Positions 1 to 11,041 of a DNA stretch of 64,000 nt are shown here, piece by piece. Each line of letters begins with the position of its first letter. The first letter of the stretch is position 1. The translations under genes and the position numbers were made by a program. The notes under the pieces were generated by a model. It was not told the DNA's origin and did no database searches. It saw nothing but the letters and a program-made list of their open reading frames with translations. This DNA comes from Theocolax elegans (lineage: Eukaryota > Arthropoda > Insecta > Hymenoptera > Cerocephalidae): assembly GCA_026168455.1 (NCBI GenBank), contig CM047425.1:29090784-29154783 (forward strand), written 5' to 3'.

Positions 1-340
1 ATTCGCTTAGATGTGTGTCCCAATTTCTATGATCATCAGCTAAATAGCTGTTGATCATTGGCTTTATATTTCTGTTTACCCTTTCGGCGATCGTTGTCGG
101 TGATCAAGTATTTGGGACATCCCCATCTATTTATTACTTTGCATCGGCTCTTCTTAATGCCTTCATCTCCACGTACCTCGTGAATAGGTCTTCAAATACA
201 ATAATGTATTTATATCTGCTGCGACTACTGTCCAGGGTGCACTGATGTTCCTGCCTTCCAAAATATCGGCGAGAGCGTGTTGGCTGCTTTTATGAGCTTG
301 GCATTCTTGGCAAGCTTTAACATATTGACATGTATCCATA
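1..340 (-). repeat. Ty3/Gypsy integrase fragment, first copy of a 1317-bp-spaced repeat
   Basis: These bases match 1318-1657 as far as I can compare them by eye. On the minus strand they encode the integrase zinc-finger part of a Gypsy polyprotein. The copy stops abruptly after position 340, where the other copy continues into more integrase. The window starts inside the repeat, so its left border is unknown. It may be a real duplication or an assembly duplicate. Confidence 0.8.
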
Positions 341-1317
341 ACTGATTTTAAAACTAACTAAATAAAAGTCAATAAATTAAATAAATACTTTTTAAATTAA
401 TATAGAAATTTTGTTGGTCTTGCTGAGCTAACGTCTAACGACTCTAAGAACTCCAGGTTGCTCGCTTGAAACGGCACGACAATTTGCCGTGTATCAATCC
501 CGAGGACAACATTATGAACATTTCCGAGCGAGCAACTTAGAGTTCTTAGAGTCGTTAGACGTTAGCTCAGCAAGACTGACAAAATTTCTATATTAATTAA
601 AAAACTTTTGCCTGGGTGAGAAAAATTATATTTTAATAAATAAATACTTATTTTACTAAACTAAAAAAAAATGATTTGCTATTATCGCTGCTGATAATGG
701 TGGGGAGAGTAATGCTGCTTCTTAATTATCTTATTTCTAACAAGTAGCTGGTGCTACTGTTGCGGTCTGCTTGTGGTTTTAGTCTCCATGACTACTCTGC
801 TTGGCTGCTATCTGTGTTAGTATACACGGTGTACGTGATTCGATGTTGCTTTAATATAGGTTACTAGTACGTTTAGCTGGGCCCATACATTATATATATT
901 ATATCTTACCGCTTTGAGAGCTCATTTCGCGTTCGCGACACTATCATACTGCATACTTACATGTTTTCTCTCATTCCTATTAAACATTTTATTTAATAAC
1001 AAAAAAATTATATATTAAATGCAATTAACATATCGATTATATAGAATTGTATGCTGCTATCAAATTATAAGATTGGTGCATGCCTTGCTGCTTATTTGCC
1101 ACATTGCTGCTGCTGCGTCATTATATTGCTTACTTTATATACAATTTAAAATATTTTTCTCTTAAAACAGGTAATTAAGAAGAAATTTGGGCATATTATT
1201 CTTGGCTGCTGGGGGTTTTTTTAGTACAGTTAGTACATTAAGCTGCTGATAGTAAAGTAATAGAATGCCGGTGAATATTTGGTAGAGGAATGGACGACCG
1301 TGTTTAATGCAAAAAAA
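341..1317. other. AT-rich spacer, probably retroelement-derived
   Basis: No credible gene is visible. The stretch is AT-rich with scattered gctgct motifs like those in the noncoding leader of the Gypsy element near 21-22 kb, so it may be leader or LTR-side DNA of the same family. It contains the foldback element at 396-597. The family link is inference from composition only. Confidence 0.4.
396..597. repeat. Small foldback (MITE-like) element
   Basis: Two arms of about 70 bp, starting ATTAATATAGAAATTTT and including GAGCTAACGTCTAACGACTC, face each other with few mismatches around a loop near 470-530. The flanks are TTAA-like. There is no coding capacity. The structure fits a nonautonomous foldback DNA element or MITE; the transcript would form a long hairpin. 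Confidence 0.8.
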
Positions 1318-1479
1318 ATTCGCTTAGATGTGTGTCCCAATTTCTATGATCATCAGCTAAATAGCTGTTGATCATTGGCTTTATATTTCTGTTTACCCTT
1401 TCGGCGATCGTTGTCGGTGATCAAGTATTTGGGACATCCCCATCTATTTATTACTTTGCATCGGCTCTTCTTAATGCCT

Positions 1480-2025
1480 TCATCTCCACGTACCTCGTGA
1501 ATAGGTCTTCAAATACAATAATGTATTTATATCTGCTGCGACTACTGTCCAGGGTGCACTGATGTTCCTGCCTTCCAAAATATCGGCGAGAGCGTGTTGG
1601 CTGCTTTTATGAGCTTGGCATTCTTGGCAAGCTTTAACATATTGACATGTATCCATATATATTCCTGGCCAGTAATAATATGTAGCCAATCTAGCATATG
1701 CCTTGTCAATGCCTAGATGGCCTGCTTGCGGCGTATAGTGGACTTCGTATAGGACTCTTGCTCGGTCATTTTGGGGTAAAATCAACTTCCAGGCATCGAG
1801 GTCGGGTTCGAGGGGATCTATTAAAGGATTGGGACGGTGGGCGTATAATAGATTATTCTCTATTCTTAGGTCGGGGTACATACTGGGGAATTTGGCTACT
1901 GCTATTAATTTTGTCTGATACCAGGGATCGCTGCTGTCTATTGTTATGGCTGCTACTGCTTCAGTGTTCTCGAATGCTCGAGATAATGCATCCGGCACTT
2001 TGTGTAACGCTCCTTTGCGGTGCAC
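1480..2025 (-). pseudogene. Ty3/Gypsy pol: integrase N-terminal zinc domain (broken)
   Basis: About 180 codons are open. The C-terminal half shows an integrase HHCC zinc finger: HYTPQAGH, then about 30 residues later CQEC, followed by QAHK. The protein then begins the catalytic core (WTVVAADI) and runs out of frame. The start contains VPDALSR, the usual motif at the RNase H to integrase border of Gypsy elements. A degenerate stretch at 2026-2066 separates it from the RNase H frame just upstream on the minus strand, so the polyprotein is not continuous. The role in an intact element would be insertion of the cDNA into the genome. No DDE triad is visible, so this copy is inactive. Confidence 0.85.
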
Positions 2026-2066
2026 AAATTTTATATTTTAATTTTGCAGGATGGTATTCAAAAGGG

Positions 2067-2540
2067 CTAATCTCCTGTTGGATCCTTAATATTATGCAAC
2101 GAGAGAAGACTGTGGTGATCCGTTACTACCGTGAACTCTTCCCGTTGCAAATAATCCTTAAGTCGGTCTACACACCATAACACGGCCAAGCATTCCTTTT
2201 CCGTGACTGTGTAGTTCCGCTCAGCTTTGCTTAGGGTTCTGCTCACATAGTATATCGGATGCTCTTCTCCGTTTATCTCTTGAGTGAGAACTCCGGCTAT
2301 AACATAATCGCTGGCATCAGTTTGGAGGGAAAATGGGAGAGAAAAATCGGGTAGGGCTAAAACGGGGGCTTGGGTGAGGGCTAACTTCATCTTTTCGAAC
2401 GCTTCTTGCTGCTCTTTGTGCCAGTGCCATCTGACATCTTTCCTTGTAAGATAATTCAACGGTGCTTGGTAGTCTGCTATTTTGTCGATAAATCGGGAAT
2501 ACCAACCGATTAATCCGGTAAATCTCCGTAGCTGCTTCAA
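2067..2540 (-). pseudogene. Ty3/Gypsy pol: RT thumb/connection and RNase H domain
   Basis: The 157-residue frame carries the Gypsy RT-to-RNase H linker (LRRFTGLIGWYSRFI, then the LTRKDV region) and an RNase H fold: TDASDYVIAGVLTQ with the first catalytic Asp, ERNYTVTEKECLAVLW with the catalytic Glu, and VVTDHHSLL with the next Asp. It normally degrades the RNA template during reverse transcription. It lies in the same direction as, and between, RT (2742-2996) and integrase (1480-2025), the Ty3/Gypsy order. Frame breaks on both sides make it part of a dead element. Confidence 0.88.
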
Positions 2541-2559
2541 ATTAGTGGGGGCTGGGTAT

Positions 2560-2996
2560 TCTAATATCGGCTTTATTTAGTCATTATTTGTTAGGTAACT
2601 TTATAACTTAGGTATGTAACCTCCGCGCAACAAAATTCAGATTTTTCGCGGTTTAGCTGCAAATTGACTTTCTTAAGGGCTGGTAATTCTATTTTGAACC
2701 ATCGAATGTGTTCCTCAAAGGTTTTGGCTGTGATGATTATATCATCTAAATAAGCAAAACACATTCGGTTCCCACTCTGGCTTTATTAAATTGTCCATTA
2801 TTTTCTGGAACATGGCTGGATTTGCTAGACTAGCATTTGCTAGACCGCAGGGTACGCGGGTGAATTGAAATAAACCCTTTCCTGGAAGGGCGAAGGCTGT
2901 TATTTCTCGGCTTTCGGGGCCTAGGGGGACTTGATGGTAAGCTTGGGACAGGTCTAGCTTCCTTATGTAGCGGCTTTCTCGTAATAGATATATATA
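2560..2996 (-). pseudogene. Ty3/Gypsy pol: C-terminal half of reverse transcriptase
   Basis: The minus strand encodes ESRYIRKLDLSQAYHQVPL, the RT domain containing the first catalytic Asp, followed by FTRVPCGLANA. A short internal duplication follows (ASLANPAMFQ against APAMFQ expected from the copy at 37.9 kb). The YxDD region at about 2745-2770 is out of frame. At 2996 the Gypsy sequence stops and LINE 3-prime end sequence begins. The N-terminal half of the same RT resumes near 16619 and 18106, so this RT was split by LINE insertion. Confidence 0.85.
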
Positions 2997-3004
2997 AAAA
3001 AAAA

Positions 3005-4077
3005 CCGAGCTAGATCGATGTCTAACACATTGATCATTGCCGCCGTACCTCGCCTCTGGCATACCGGCGGTTGTCCTTGTCACGTCTCTTTTGCTATGTA
3101 CTTGTCTTCCTTATCTTAAACTGTGACGGTTTTTGGACTACGGAACTTTCCAGAGTTCGCATTTGTCTTTTCCTTTTTTTGCGATTTAACTCTTTCTACG
3201 TTCTCTCTTGTGCTTCGGTTTTATTTTTTATTTTTTATTCCTTTTTTTTTATTTTTCTTTCCTTTCTATTTTTGGGGAACTAGGGACTAGGACTTCCTAC
3301 TCTTCCTACTTCTTTCTTCTCTCTTCTTTCTCTTCCTACTCTTCCCTCTTACACTTCGGTCTATTACTTATATTCGGGTTTTGCCTGACATGACACTCAC
3401 TTATACTACTGAATATATTTATTTCCGTTTCCCTGACATGAGCACGTGGTTTTATTGGCTAGGTCCATTGGCAGTATGTTAGTGGTTCTCAAGGAGGTCA
3501 CGAAAGTCTAGTATAAAATATGTCTCATTTTAATATTGAGGACGCTGTCATCGATTCTGTATACTATACCCAATATCCTAATATACTCTTTGCAGTTGCT
3601 ATATTCTTCTCTCTTCCTAATGTCTTCCTTCTTCTTTCTTCTTCCCACCTGCTTTGTTTCTTATTTTCCTCTATCTACTTTTATAAAAGAAGGAGTTCCT
3701 ACCTAGCGTCCATTCCTTCTCCCTGACTTTCATACCCTTTCACACTATCTTTCAAACTTTGTCTTTCATCTCCATTCTTTCTTCTTTCTCTCCATTGCCA
3801 TTTTTCCTCTTTCAGCGTCATTCATTCTCGTCAGTTATATTCTTTCTAATAGAATGTGTTAGTTTACCTATTGTCTAGTATGATAAGCTATCTTGATTAC
3901 CTCTGTATCTATTTCCTTTCCTATTCCTCCATTTGTTAGTTACAATGGAAATCTTTCTAACCTAACTACTTTTATTCCCTTCTCACTTATGCTTTTCCTT
4001 TTCCTCTCTCTTTCTCTCTTGTCTATCTGAGTTCTGGAATATTATCTATCCCTAACCTATTCACTCACTCTCTTCCC
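3005..4077 (-). other. LINE copy A 3-prime UTR
   Basis: Strongly strand-biased DNA, rich in CTTT/TTCC on the plus strand (purine-rich in the sense strand), matching the style of the copy C 3-prime UTR at 11084-11826. The terminal block near 3005-3090 (CTGGCATACCGGCGG on the plus strand) is conserved in all copies. The leucine/phenylalanine/serine-rich plus-strand frames here come from this bias and are not genes. Confidence 0.75.
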
Positions 4078-4389
4078 TTAAGGGGTCAAGCCTGGGTTAA
4101 CTGCTCAAAAAATCGATTTTTTTTTTATTAACTTTTTTTAAAGTATTTCTTACATAAAACATTATCCCAAAATTTGAAAAAAAACAAAAAATTTTTTCGC
4201 AAGTTATAATTGAAATAAAGTAAGCATTAACAGACATTATTTCTCTAAAATTATTTTTGCAAAAAAAACATTTTATTTTAATTTAACTAAAATAATAATT
4301 GCGAGGTTTTCGACGTTTACATACAAGTATATTAAACGAAGCAACTATCAAACGTAGAGCATGCTGGTTTAGTTACTTTTTGTGGAAAT

Positions 4390-4711
4390 ATGGATTTGCC
4401 GAGTCCAGTTTCTCACAGTAATTATGACATTATTAATACAGAGATAAAAAATGTTTGTAAAGAAGTTGGTAAACAGTCTATGAAAGCAACTGTCGAGCAA
4501 GTATATGATTCAACAAGTCAGAATTGCCATATAAGTCTATCAGGTGATGGTTCTTGGAGGAAGCGAGGATTCAATTCTCTTCAAGGTGTTGATACTGCAT
4601 GAGAATGAAAAAGTAATTGACGTTCCTCCAAAGCAATCTTTTTGCAGAGCATGTGAATTGCGACCAGAAGAAGAAACAAAAGAATATAGAGAGTGGTACT
4701 TTACGGTATGA
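4390..4711 (+). pseudogene. Mutator-like transposase fragment (two frames)
   Basis: The first frame (4390-4602) contains ISLSGDGSWRKRGFNSLQG, which matches from memory the conserved core (S-G-D-G-x-W-x-K-R-G-F-x-S-L) of the insect Mutator-like transposase domain, including its catalytic-type Asp. A second frame continues with FCRACELRPEEETKEYREWY, matching the following FCxAC and EYxxWY segment of the same family. One frameshift near 4590 separates them. The remaining several hundred residues of a transposase are missing; the rest of the element to 6196 is noncoding. The gene is dead, or this is the first part of a multi-exon relic. Family assignment is by motif memory, not a search. Confidence 0.65.
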
Positions 4712-5129
4712 AATATACTAATTATATTGGAGGTTTGAAACACTTTCACAAATAAGTACACATAAAATAACTTCAACCACATAATATCGCACTAAGCACA
4801 AATACACTGAGCATAACAAAAACTTGTTTATAATTTTATCTGTATTCTGCAAATATTGTATATCTAAGTGTTGACACATTGGTTATGCTGAAATGGAGAA
4901 ACAAAGAATCAATTTCTTGACAAAATATAAATTTAAGGTTATGCAAATACTTATCTGATATAATTTGTTCATGCAGTTTTATAAACCACTTGTTTTTTTT
5001 ACTTATTTTATTTAGATATTATATAATATAATATATATAATATATAATTCTACTTGATATTATAATAGCTTAAAACTGAACTACAAACGTGTGGCTGGTG
5101 CACACTTCCATTAGCAGTTGTAACACTAT

Positions 5130-5226
5130 ATATGCCTCTCTCTTTCTCTATCACGTGACAAGGCTATCCAAAAAATCAATAATCTTATGGAAGACTTGTC
5201 ATGTGAGAGAGAGAGAAAGAGATATT
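5130..5226. repeat. Imperfect hairpin of CTCTCTTTCTCT and GAGAGAGAAAGAG arms
   Basis: Plus-strand CTCTCTTTCTCTATCACGTG is followed about 45 bases later by CATGTGAGAGAGAGAGAAAG, giving roughly 27 paired bases around a small AT-rich loop. It lies inside the TTAA element. It could be a nested MITE or only a low-complexity inverted repeat. Confidence 0.5.
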
Positions 5227-5702
5227 GTACACAACTGTCAAACAGTATTTGTTTTTACTGCATTCTTTACACATTTTTAATTAAATTTAATGCTTATAAT
5301 AAAAATTATAATCATATAATATAGTATATGATTTTTTATCAAAATATTTTTTAAAATCCATATAATCATGCATTAATATTCAATAATAGCAAAGTATTCT
5401 TGTAGTTTTAAAAAATTTTATTCCTCTTTTTACAAAGAAACTGATTTTTGAAGTTGATTTTCTGTTATTTTAGATAATACATGTATATTAAAAAAATATA
5501 CTGAGTATTATATTAATAAAACCAGAAAAAAGGCATTATAAACCTATTAAATATATATATTATTAAGATTATATATATATAAATTGTATGATACCTGAAG
5601 AATACGGTATTAGAATTATAAAATAAGTAAAACTTTAAATCTAATAAGTGAAACTTTAAATGCATTTATCTCATTAATGGTTTTTTTATCATTTTAGCTT
5701 AC

Positions 5703-6013
5703 TTGCCGCAGGATATTTCAGAGCCAGGTTGATAAATCACTTTCAAATTTTGGGAAAAATTTTAAAATATATATTTCTACGGACTTATGTTGCCCAATTT
5801 TCAAAAAGATAAGTTTTAGGTGATTGTTATATACGTATACGTACATAACATTCACTATTTTTCTTATTATTATCAACTTTTATATTTAATACATTGTTAT
5901 TAATTTTTTTTCAGAAAAAGAAAAACATAAGTCTGTAAACATATGTTCCATAAACATTTTAAGACTTATTAGACATTAAAAGATGCATTCAGTGCTTCAA
6001 TATCCTGCGGCAA
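5703..6013. repeat. 311-bp sequence with 15-bp inverted termini
   Basis: TTGCCGCAGGATATT at 5703-5717 is inverted at 5999-6013 without mismatch. The interior is AT-rich and noncoding. It may be a small nested element or part of the architecture of the host transposon. No clear target-site duplication was found. Confidence 0.5.
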
Positions 6014-6200
6014 CTGCAAAAATTGATCAATTTTTTAATATCATTATAAGTTTAATAACCAGGATTAAAAATGCATAATAAACATTTTTTATATTGATAA
6101 ATATAAAGTATAATATATATATATTATATAAAAAAAAAAATTTATTCTAATAATAATTGTTTATTTATTTAAAACATTTAACCCAGACTTGACCCCTTAA

Positions 6201-7676
6201 CTCCTCTGTTTGCGTTTCCTCCTCAATTTCCACTATGTCTACGACTAAATCTCTTTCTAGAATTTCCGTAGCATCCTTTGCGAGTAAGATTTCTTTTGTC
6301 ATTCGAGTCAGCCTCTCGGTCCCTTCCTTTGTTTCCAATAAGGCTTTTGTGTTTCTCCTTCCTGCCTCTGTCTCCTGCATGTGTTTTAGTCTTATTTGTT
6401 CGTACTTCACGCATTTCCATATGACATGTTCTGGGGAGTCTATCTCTCCGCAGCTGCACAGGTCTGATTCTACGAAGTTAAATCGCTTTCTGAAAGTTTG
6501 AAAACTTCCGTGTCCACTAAGAATTTGCATTAGATATTTGCTCGGTTTAAGCCACGTCTTTTTCCTTCTTTCTTCCACGTTTGGCATTATCTCATACGTA
6601 TGTCTGCCCTTTATAGAGTTATCCCACCTCGACTGCCACACTTTCCTCAGTTGCTTGTCCAGTTCACACCTTGCATTATATTTTCTCTTCCATTCATTGC
6701 TTGGTAGAGGATTCTCCACCGTCTGGTATGTGTAATTCATGTATTTAAATTCCTTGTTCTTCCTTATGTAATACATTCCTATTCTTTTTTCACAATCCAG
6801 ATCTATCGGCAAGTGACCCGTTATCATTGTGATGGACTCATTAGAAGTGGTTCTATATGCTCCCGTTGTTTTCATTAGAGCAAATCTTTGTGACATTATG
6901 AGCTTTTTCTTTTGGACATTATTTGCGAGTTTAAACCATCCTGCTGCTGTGTACGTTATAATTGGTATATATACTCCTTTGTATATTATTTCCAGAGAAC
7001 GATAGCCCAAGCCCCACTCGTCTCTAGCTAATCTCGCTAACCTTTGGAAGATTCTTTTGGTTTTCATTGAGATCTCCGTGACATGATGCTGCACACTTAG
7101 GCCTTTGCCAAATGAAACTCCCAGATATTTTATCGGTTCCTGTCTTTTAATTCTCTTGCCATTTATTTTAATTACTGGGTAACATTTTTCATGGAATGTT
7201 CCCTTGGCTAAGAGCATGCCACATTTATCTGGTGCATGTTTCATTTTGACCTTTTTGCTCCATGTCAATTGCAGCTTGTCCTCTTATTTCTAGTTCTCTC
7301 CTGGAGTCTCCTTCTACTATTACTGCCTGGTCATCTGCATAGGCTATCGTCTCATGTCCTTCTCTCTCTAATGCGTAAAGTATTTCGCCGAACACTACGT
7401 TCCATAGGATCGGCCCCAGTAGTGAGCCCTGGAGACAACCTTTTGTCACATATTTACTCGCAAAGTTGCCACCTTCGGAAATGATTACTTTCCTATTACA
7501 GAGGTAATCCCTAATTATTTCATACAGTCTCCAGGGGCATCTCATGTGTCTTAGCTTTTCCAGTACTCCCGGCCACCATACGTTATCAAATGCTCCCTTT
7601 ATGTCAAGAAGCATTATGATCACGTATTTCTTGTTGGATTGTTTCGCTTTATTAACTACATAGACTATCGCATCTT
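6201..7676 (-). pseudogene. LINE copy A ORF2 remnant (RT and C-terminal domain)
   Basis: Two overlapping frames, 7225-7623 and 6165-7268, encode RT from LLDIKGAFDNVWWPGVL, with GCLQGSLLGPILWN and the catalytic YADDQ, through the thumb to the C-terminal zinc motif CSCGEIDSPEHVIWKC. A frameshift near 7250 separates them. Upstream the sequence jumps straight from the last part of ORF1 into the RT (near 7676), so the endonuclease is gone. The final codons run into the TTAA transposon, whose terminal repeat supplies the present stop at 6165. In an intact element the protein would reverse transcribe LINE RNA at a nicked target. Confidence 0.88.
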
Positions 7677-8733
7677 CTGTGGATCTATTCGTACTAGCAC
7701 GAAGTCCTGCACTTTACAAGATTGGTAATCTACAAATATTCTCCTCTTTTCTAGTAACATACTTCTCATTTCCGGTGTAACTTCTACTACCCAGTTCGTC
7801 CTAGTTCCCTCTTTCTTTCCGGTTCTGAATTTTGGGGTTATCTGTCTTTTGGCCTCGTCTTGTGTGCATGGATTTTGTTCTGCTATTATTTCAACAATTT
7901 CTTTCTCATTTATGTTCTTTGGTAAGTCATAAATGATCAACCTCGGTTTCTGTTTCGTTGGTCTCGTCATTTCGAAATGTTGTTTCAGTTCCTTCTTATT
8001 AAGAATCTTTTGCAGAGATTCTTCATTCTCCGTTTCTATCAACAAGCCCTTATTAATCGTGCGTAGGCTTCTTATCTGCACTTTTTCTACTCTCGGTCTG
8101 AAGTCCGCCTGAAATTTCTGTTTCATCTCCTCCTCTGTCTTAAAAGATTCAGCGATTTTCGGTCTTATCACTAGCTTGTGATTTTTCGGGTTCTTTATAT
8201 TTACCTGTTTTGCCGTTTCTTTCGGCGCCACAAGTCTTTTCGCGACCCCTGCGTACGACTCTTGTTTCCTTTTATCTCTCTCATTCAGCGATTTTATCTG
8301 TCCTTCCAGATACGCACTTTTCGCTATTAATGTTTACATTATCGCATGAATGTTGTGAAGAGCCGTATGCGCTCTCTCGCTGTCTTTTTTGACGATATAT
8401 TTCTTTATCGTCTCTATTTGTTGCATTACATACATTGGCGTTTCCAATATATGTCTTTCTTTCTTGCATTCAGGACGGACCTCAGTTTCTGTTTCCAAAT
8501 CTGATTCCGAAGAGGAGCTCGAACTGTTCATGGTCTTTCTACTTGTCCCTGGTCTATGTCTCTTTTGGTCCTTCGACTCCCCCTCCGAGGAAGACGACAG
8601 GCCACGCTTACCCGTTTTCTTATGAGTACTTTTCTCCTTTGTAGTTGTTGCTGTTGCTGTAGTTTCTGTGGGGTTGGGAACTCCTGTATTTTCTTATCTG
8701 TGCACCATTGAATTTTTTATTATTTTGTTCATT
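7665..8733 (-). pseudogene. LINE copy A ORF1 remnant (gag-like)
   Basis: The frame follows copy C ORF1: a start near 8733, MVHR, a Ser/Lys/Glu-rich N-terminus with the SSSSSSESD stretch, a predicted helical middle, then the conserved RPTKQKPRLIIYDLPKN segment (an RRM-like region). An in-frame stop follows MVHR, a frame change lies near 8334, and the protein ends before the CCHC zinc knuckles because of the deletion into ORF2. ORF1 proteins of this type bind the element RNA. This copy is nonfunctional. Confidence 0.85.
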
Positions 8734-9335
8734 TTTCATTTTTGTATTAGTGTATTCTTTGTGCATCCTCTAGATTACACGACGCAGTAAACTCTAGCAA
8801 GTTATTCGGTGATCACCCATTAGCAGTTGTAGTTTTGACGGTTTTGACCGTGAGCCTTAAACGTATCGTGGCCTCGTCAAATACAATTTAAACCTCCGAG
8901 TGCCGCTTCCCTTCCAGGTGCCACCTGGAGCAACCTCAGCAAGTTTAATTTTTACACACGCTGCTACAGGGCAGCCCGACTAACTGGCGAAGAAAGCCCG
9001 GGCCCTGGTACTATCGTGCGGTCCGGGCGTGCACGATCGGCGATCCGCACGCCGACCTCCCGGTTTATATGATGTACCCTCTTTACATCCAGGTATTCAT
9101 AGTACTTCCCGTCGAGCTATAGGTTTTCACTACCTCTCTTGCTTGGCGCACTGCGTTGTCGTGTCGCAGATACGTTTACCCTGAGTTTGCGTCTTAGCAC
9201 TAGCCGGCCACCTCTCCAACCGACCAATGCCCATTGCTGCGATTTAGCCTACCGAGACGCTGAAGTTTACAATGTCAGCCATCGGCGTTTCCGCCTCTGG
9301 CGGCGTGGACGCACGCAGTTGGTTTTCCAGAGGCG
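8734..9335 (-). other. LINE copy A 5-prime UTR
   Basis: About 600 bp of GC-richer DNA between the sense 5-prime end (CCTCTGGAAAACCAACTGCG) and ORF1. It includes a GC hairpin near the 5-prime end (GCCGCCAGAGGCGG region). It is nearly identical to 10431-11033, which I interpret as a duplicate. Internal promoters are usual in such LINEs, but none can be identified here. Confidence 0.7.
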
Positions 9336-9342
9336 TAATTGA

Positions 9343-9385
<43 letters not shown>
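9336..9385 (-). repeat. LINE-LINE junction: target-site remnant plus poly(T) tail
   Basis: Read in the sense direction: the 3-prime end of one LINE (CTAGCTCGG), a run of 40 T, ATATCAATTACG, then the 5-prime end of the next LINE. ATATCAATTACG is also the Gypsy RT sequence bordering the array at about 16610-16625, so it is a target-site duplication. The same junction recurs at 11034-11083 with 39 T. Confidence 0.8.
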
Positions 9386-9387
<2 letters not shown>

Positions 9388-10126
9388 GAGCTAGATCGAT
9401 GCCTAACGCCGTACCTCGCCTCTGGCATACCGGCGGTCGTCCATGTCACATCGTTTATTCCTATCTTTCTTGTACTTCTTATCCTCGACTGTGACGGTTA
9501 TTTGGACTACAGAACATAAAGAGTTCGCTTTAGCCTTTCTCTGCTCTTGCAATTATGCTTTACTCCTTTGTTCTTATTTATTGCTTCGGTTTTATTTTTT
9601 ATTTTTATTTTTGTTTCTTTGTTTCTTTGTTTCTTACTTTTGCGCTTTTTCAGGGGAGCAAGACCAACTTTTATGAGGTTTACCTCTTGCCTTTCCTTTC
9701 TCTTCTTTCTTCCCTTCTCTCTTCTTTCTTCTCTTCTCTCTTCTTTCTTCTCTCTTCTTTGGCTTTTGCCTAGCCTACAAGAAGGAGTTCCTATTCACCT
9801 ATCTATTCTCTCACTCACCCTTTCTTTCATTCTGAGCTTTTACATTCATCCTTTCCTTTCGCTCAAATTTCATTCTACGAAAACCCTTTTTCCCTATACG
9901 GAATGTTAGTCATTATGTTAATTAGTACAAAATCTCTATCTACCTTGATTACCTCTGTTCTACTACCTTTGTTAGTGCGACATGTATTAGTGCGACTTTC
10001 GATTTTTGCCTATCTACTATCTTCCGTCTTTCACTCATTTCACTTTCTCCCTCTGCTCACTTATGCTTTCCTTTCTCTCTACCCTATTTCTATTTCAGGA
10101 AGATTAACTGTACCTACTTCTATCTC

Positions 10127-10465
10127 TCACACTTCGTCTTCCTCTGTTCCTACTACTTCTGCTATTGTCGCGGTTAAAGCCAAGTCTTTTTCTAGGTCTT
10201 CGGTAGCAATCTTTACAAGCATAATGTCTTTCACCATCATGGTTAATTTGTCTACGCCTTCTTTGGTCCTTCGACTCCCCCTCCGAGGAAGACGACAGGC
10301 CACGCTTACCCGTTTTCTTATGAGTACTTTTCTCCTTTGTAGTTGTTGCTGTTGCTGTAGTTTCTGTGGGGTTTGGGAACTCCTGTATTTTCTTATCTGT
10401 GCACCATTGAATTTTTTATTATTTTGTTCATTTTTCATTTTTGTATTAGTGTATTCTTTGTGCAT
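10127..10465 (-). pseudogene. Chimeric frame: LINE ORF1 N-terminus fused to ORF2 C-terminus
   Basis: The 112-residue frame starts with the decayed N-terminus of copy A ORF1 and changes near 10270 to the last residues of copy C ORF2 (KEGVDKLTMMVKDIMLVK onward). It exists only because of the 1699-bp duplication described at 8571-11968. It should not be read as a gene. Confidence 0.75.
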
Positions 10466-11041
10466 CCTCTAGATTACACGACGCAGTAAACTCTAGCAAG
10501 TTATTCGGTGATCACCCATTAGCAGTTGTAGTTTTGACGGTTTTGACCGTGAGCCTTAAACGTATCGTGGCCTCGTCAAATACAATTTAAACCTCCGAGT
10601 GCCGCTTCCCTTCCAGGTGCCACCTGGAGCAACCTCAGCAAGTTTAATTTTTACACACGCTGCTACAGGGCAGCCCGACTAACTGGCGAAGAAAGCCCGG
10701 GCCCTGGTACTATCGTGCGGTCCGGGCGTGCACGATCGGCGATCCGCACGCCGACCTCCCGGTTTATATGATGTACCCTCTTTACATCCAGGTATTCATA
10801 GTACTTCCCGTCGAGCTATAGGTTTTCACTACCTCTCTTGCTTGGCGCACTGCGTTGTCGTGTCGCAGATACGTTTACCCTGAGTTTGCGTCTTAGCACT
10901 AGCCGGCCACCTCTCCAACCGACCAATGCCCATTGCTGCGATTTAGCCTACCGAGACGCTGAAGTTTACAATGTCAGCCATCGGCGTTTCCGCCTCTGGC
11001 GGCGTGGACGCACGCAGTTGGTTTTCCAGAGGCGTAATTGA

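Larger units (their letters stand above)
4082..6196 (+). mobile_element. TTAA-flanked DNA transposon nested in LINE copy A
   Basis: The element is 2115 bp with terminal inverted repeats GGGGTCAAGCCTGGGTTAA (left) and the same with one mismatch (right). It is flanked by TTAA at 4078-4081 and 6197-6200. Removing it joins LINE sequence that lines up with uninterrupted copy C (near 11830), which supports insertion. Most of the interior is AT-rich and noncoding. A Mutator-like transposase fragment lies at 4390-4711. TTAA duplication is typical of piggyBac-type elements, whereas Mutator elements usually duplicate 8-11 bp, so the classification is unsettled. Confidence 0.8.
2997..9340 (-). mobile_element. 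R1-like LINE, degenerate copy A
   Basis: Minus-strand non-LTR retrotransposon: 5-prime UTR at 8734-9335, broken ORF1 at 7665-8733, ORF2 remainder at 6201-7676, pyrimidine-rich 3-prime UTR at about 3005-4077. The sense 3-prime end is CTAGCTCGG plus nine T, then Gypsy sequence. An internal deletion joins the end of ORF1 to the RT of ORF2, removing the endonuclease. A TTAA-flanked DNA transposon sits at 4082-6196 near the end of ORF2. Similarity to copy C (11084-16609) is clear but the two have diverged well beyond the tandem duplicates in this window. Confidence 0.85.
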
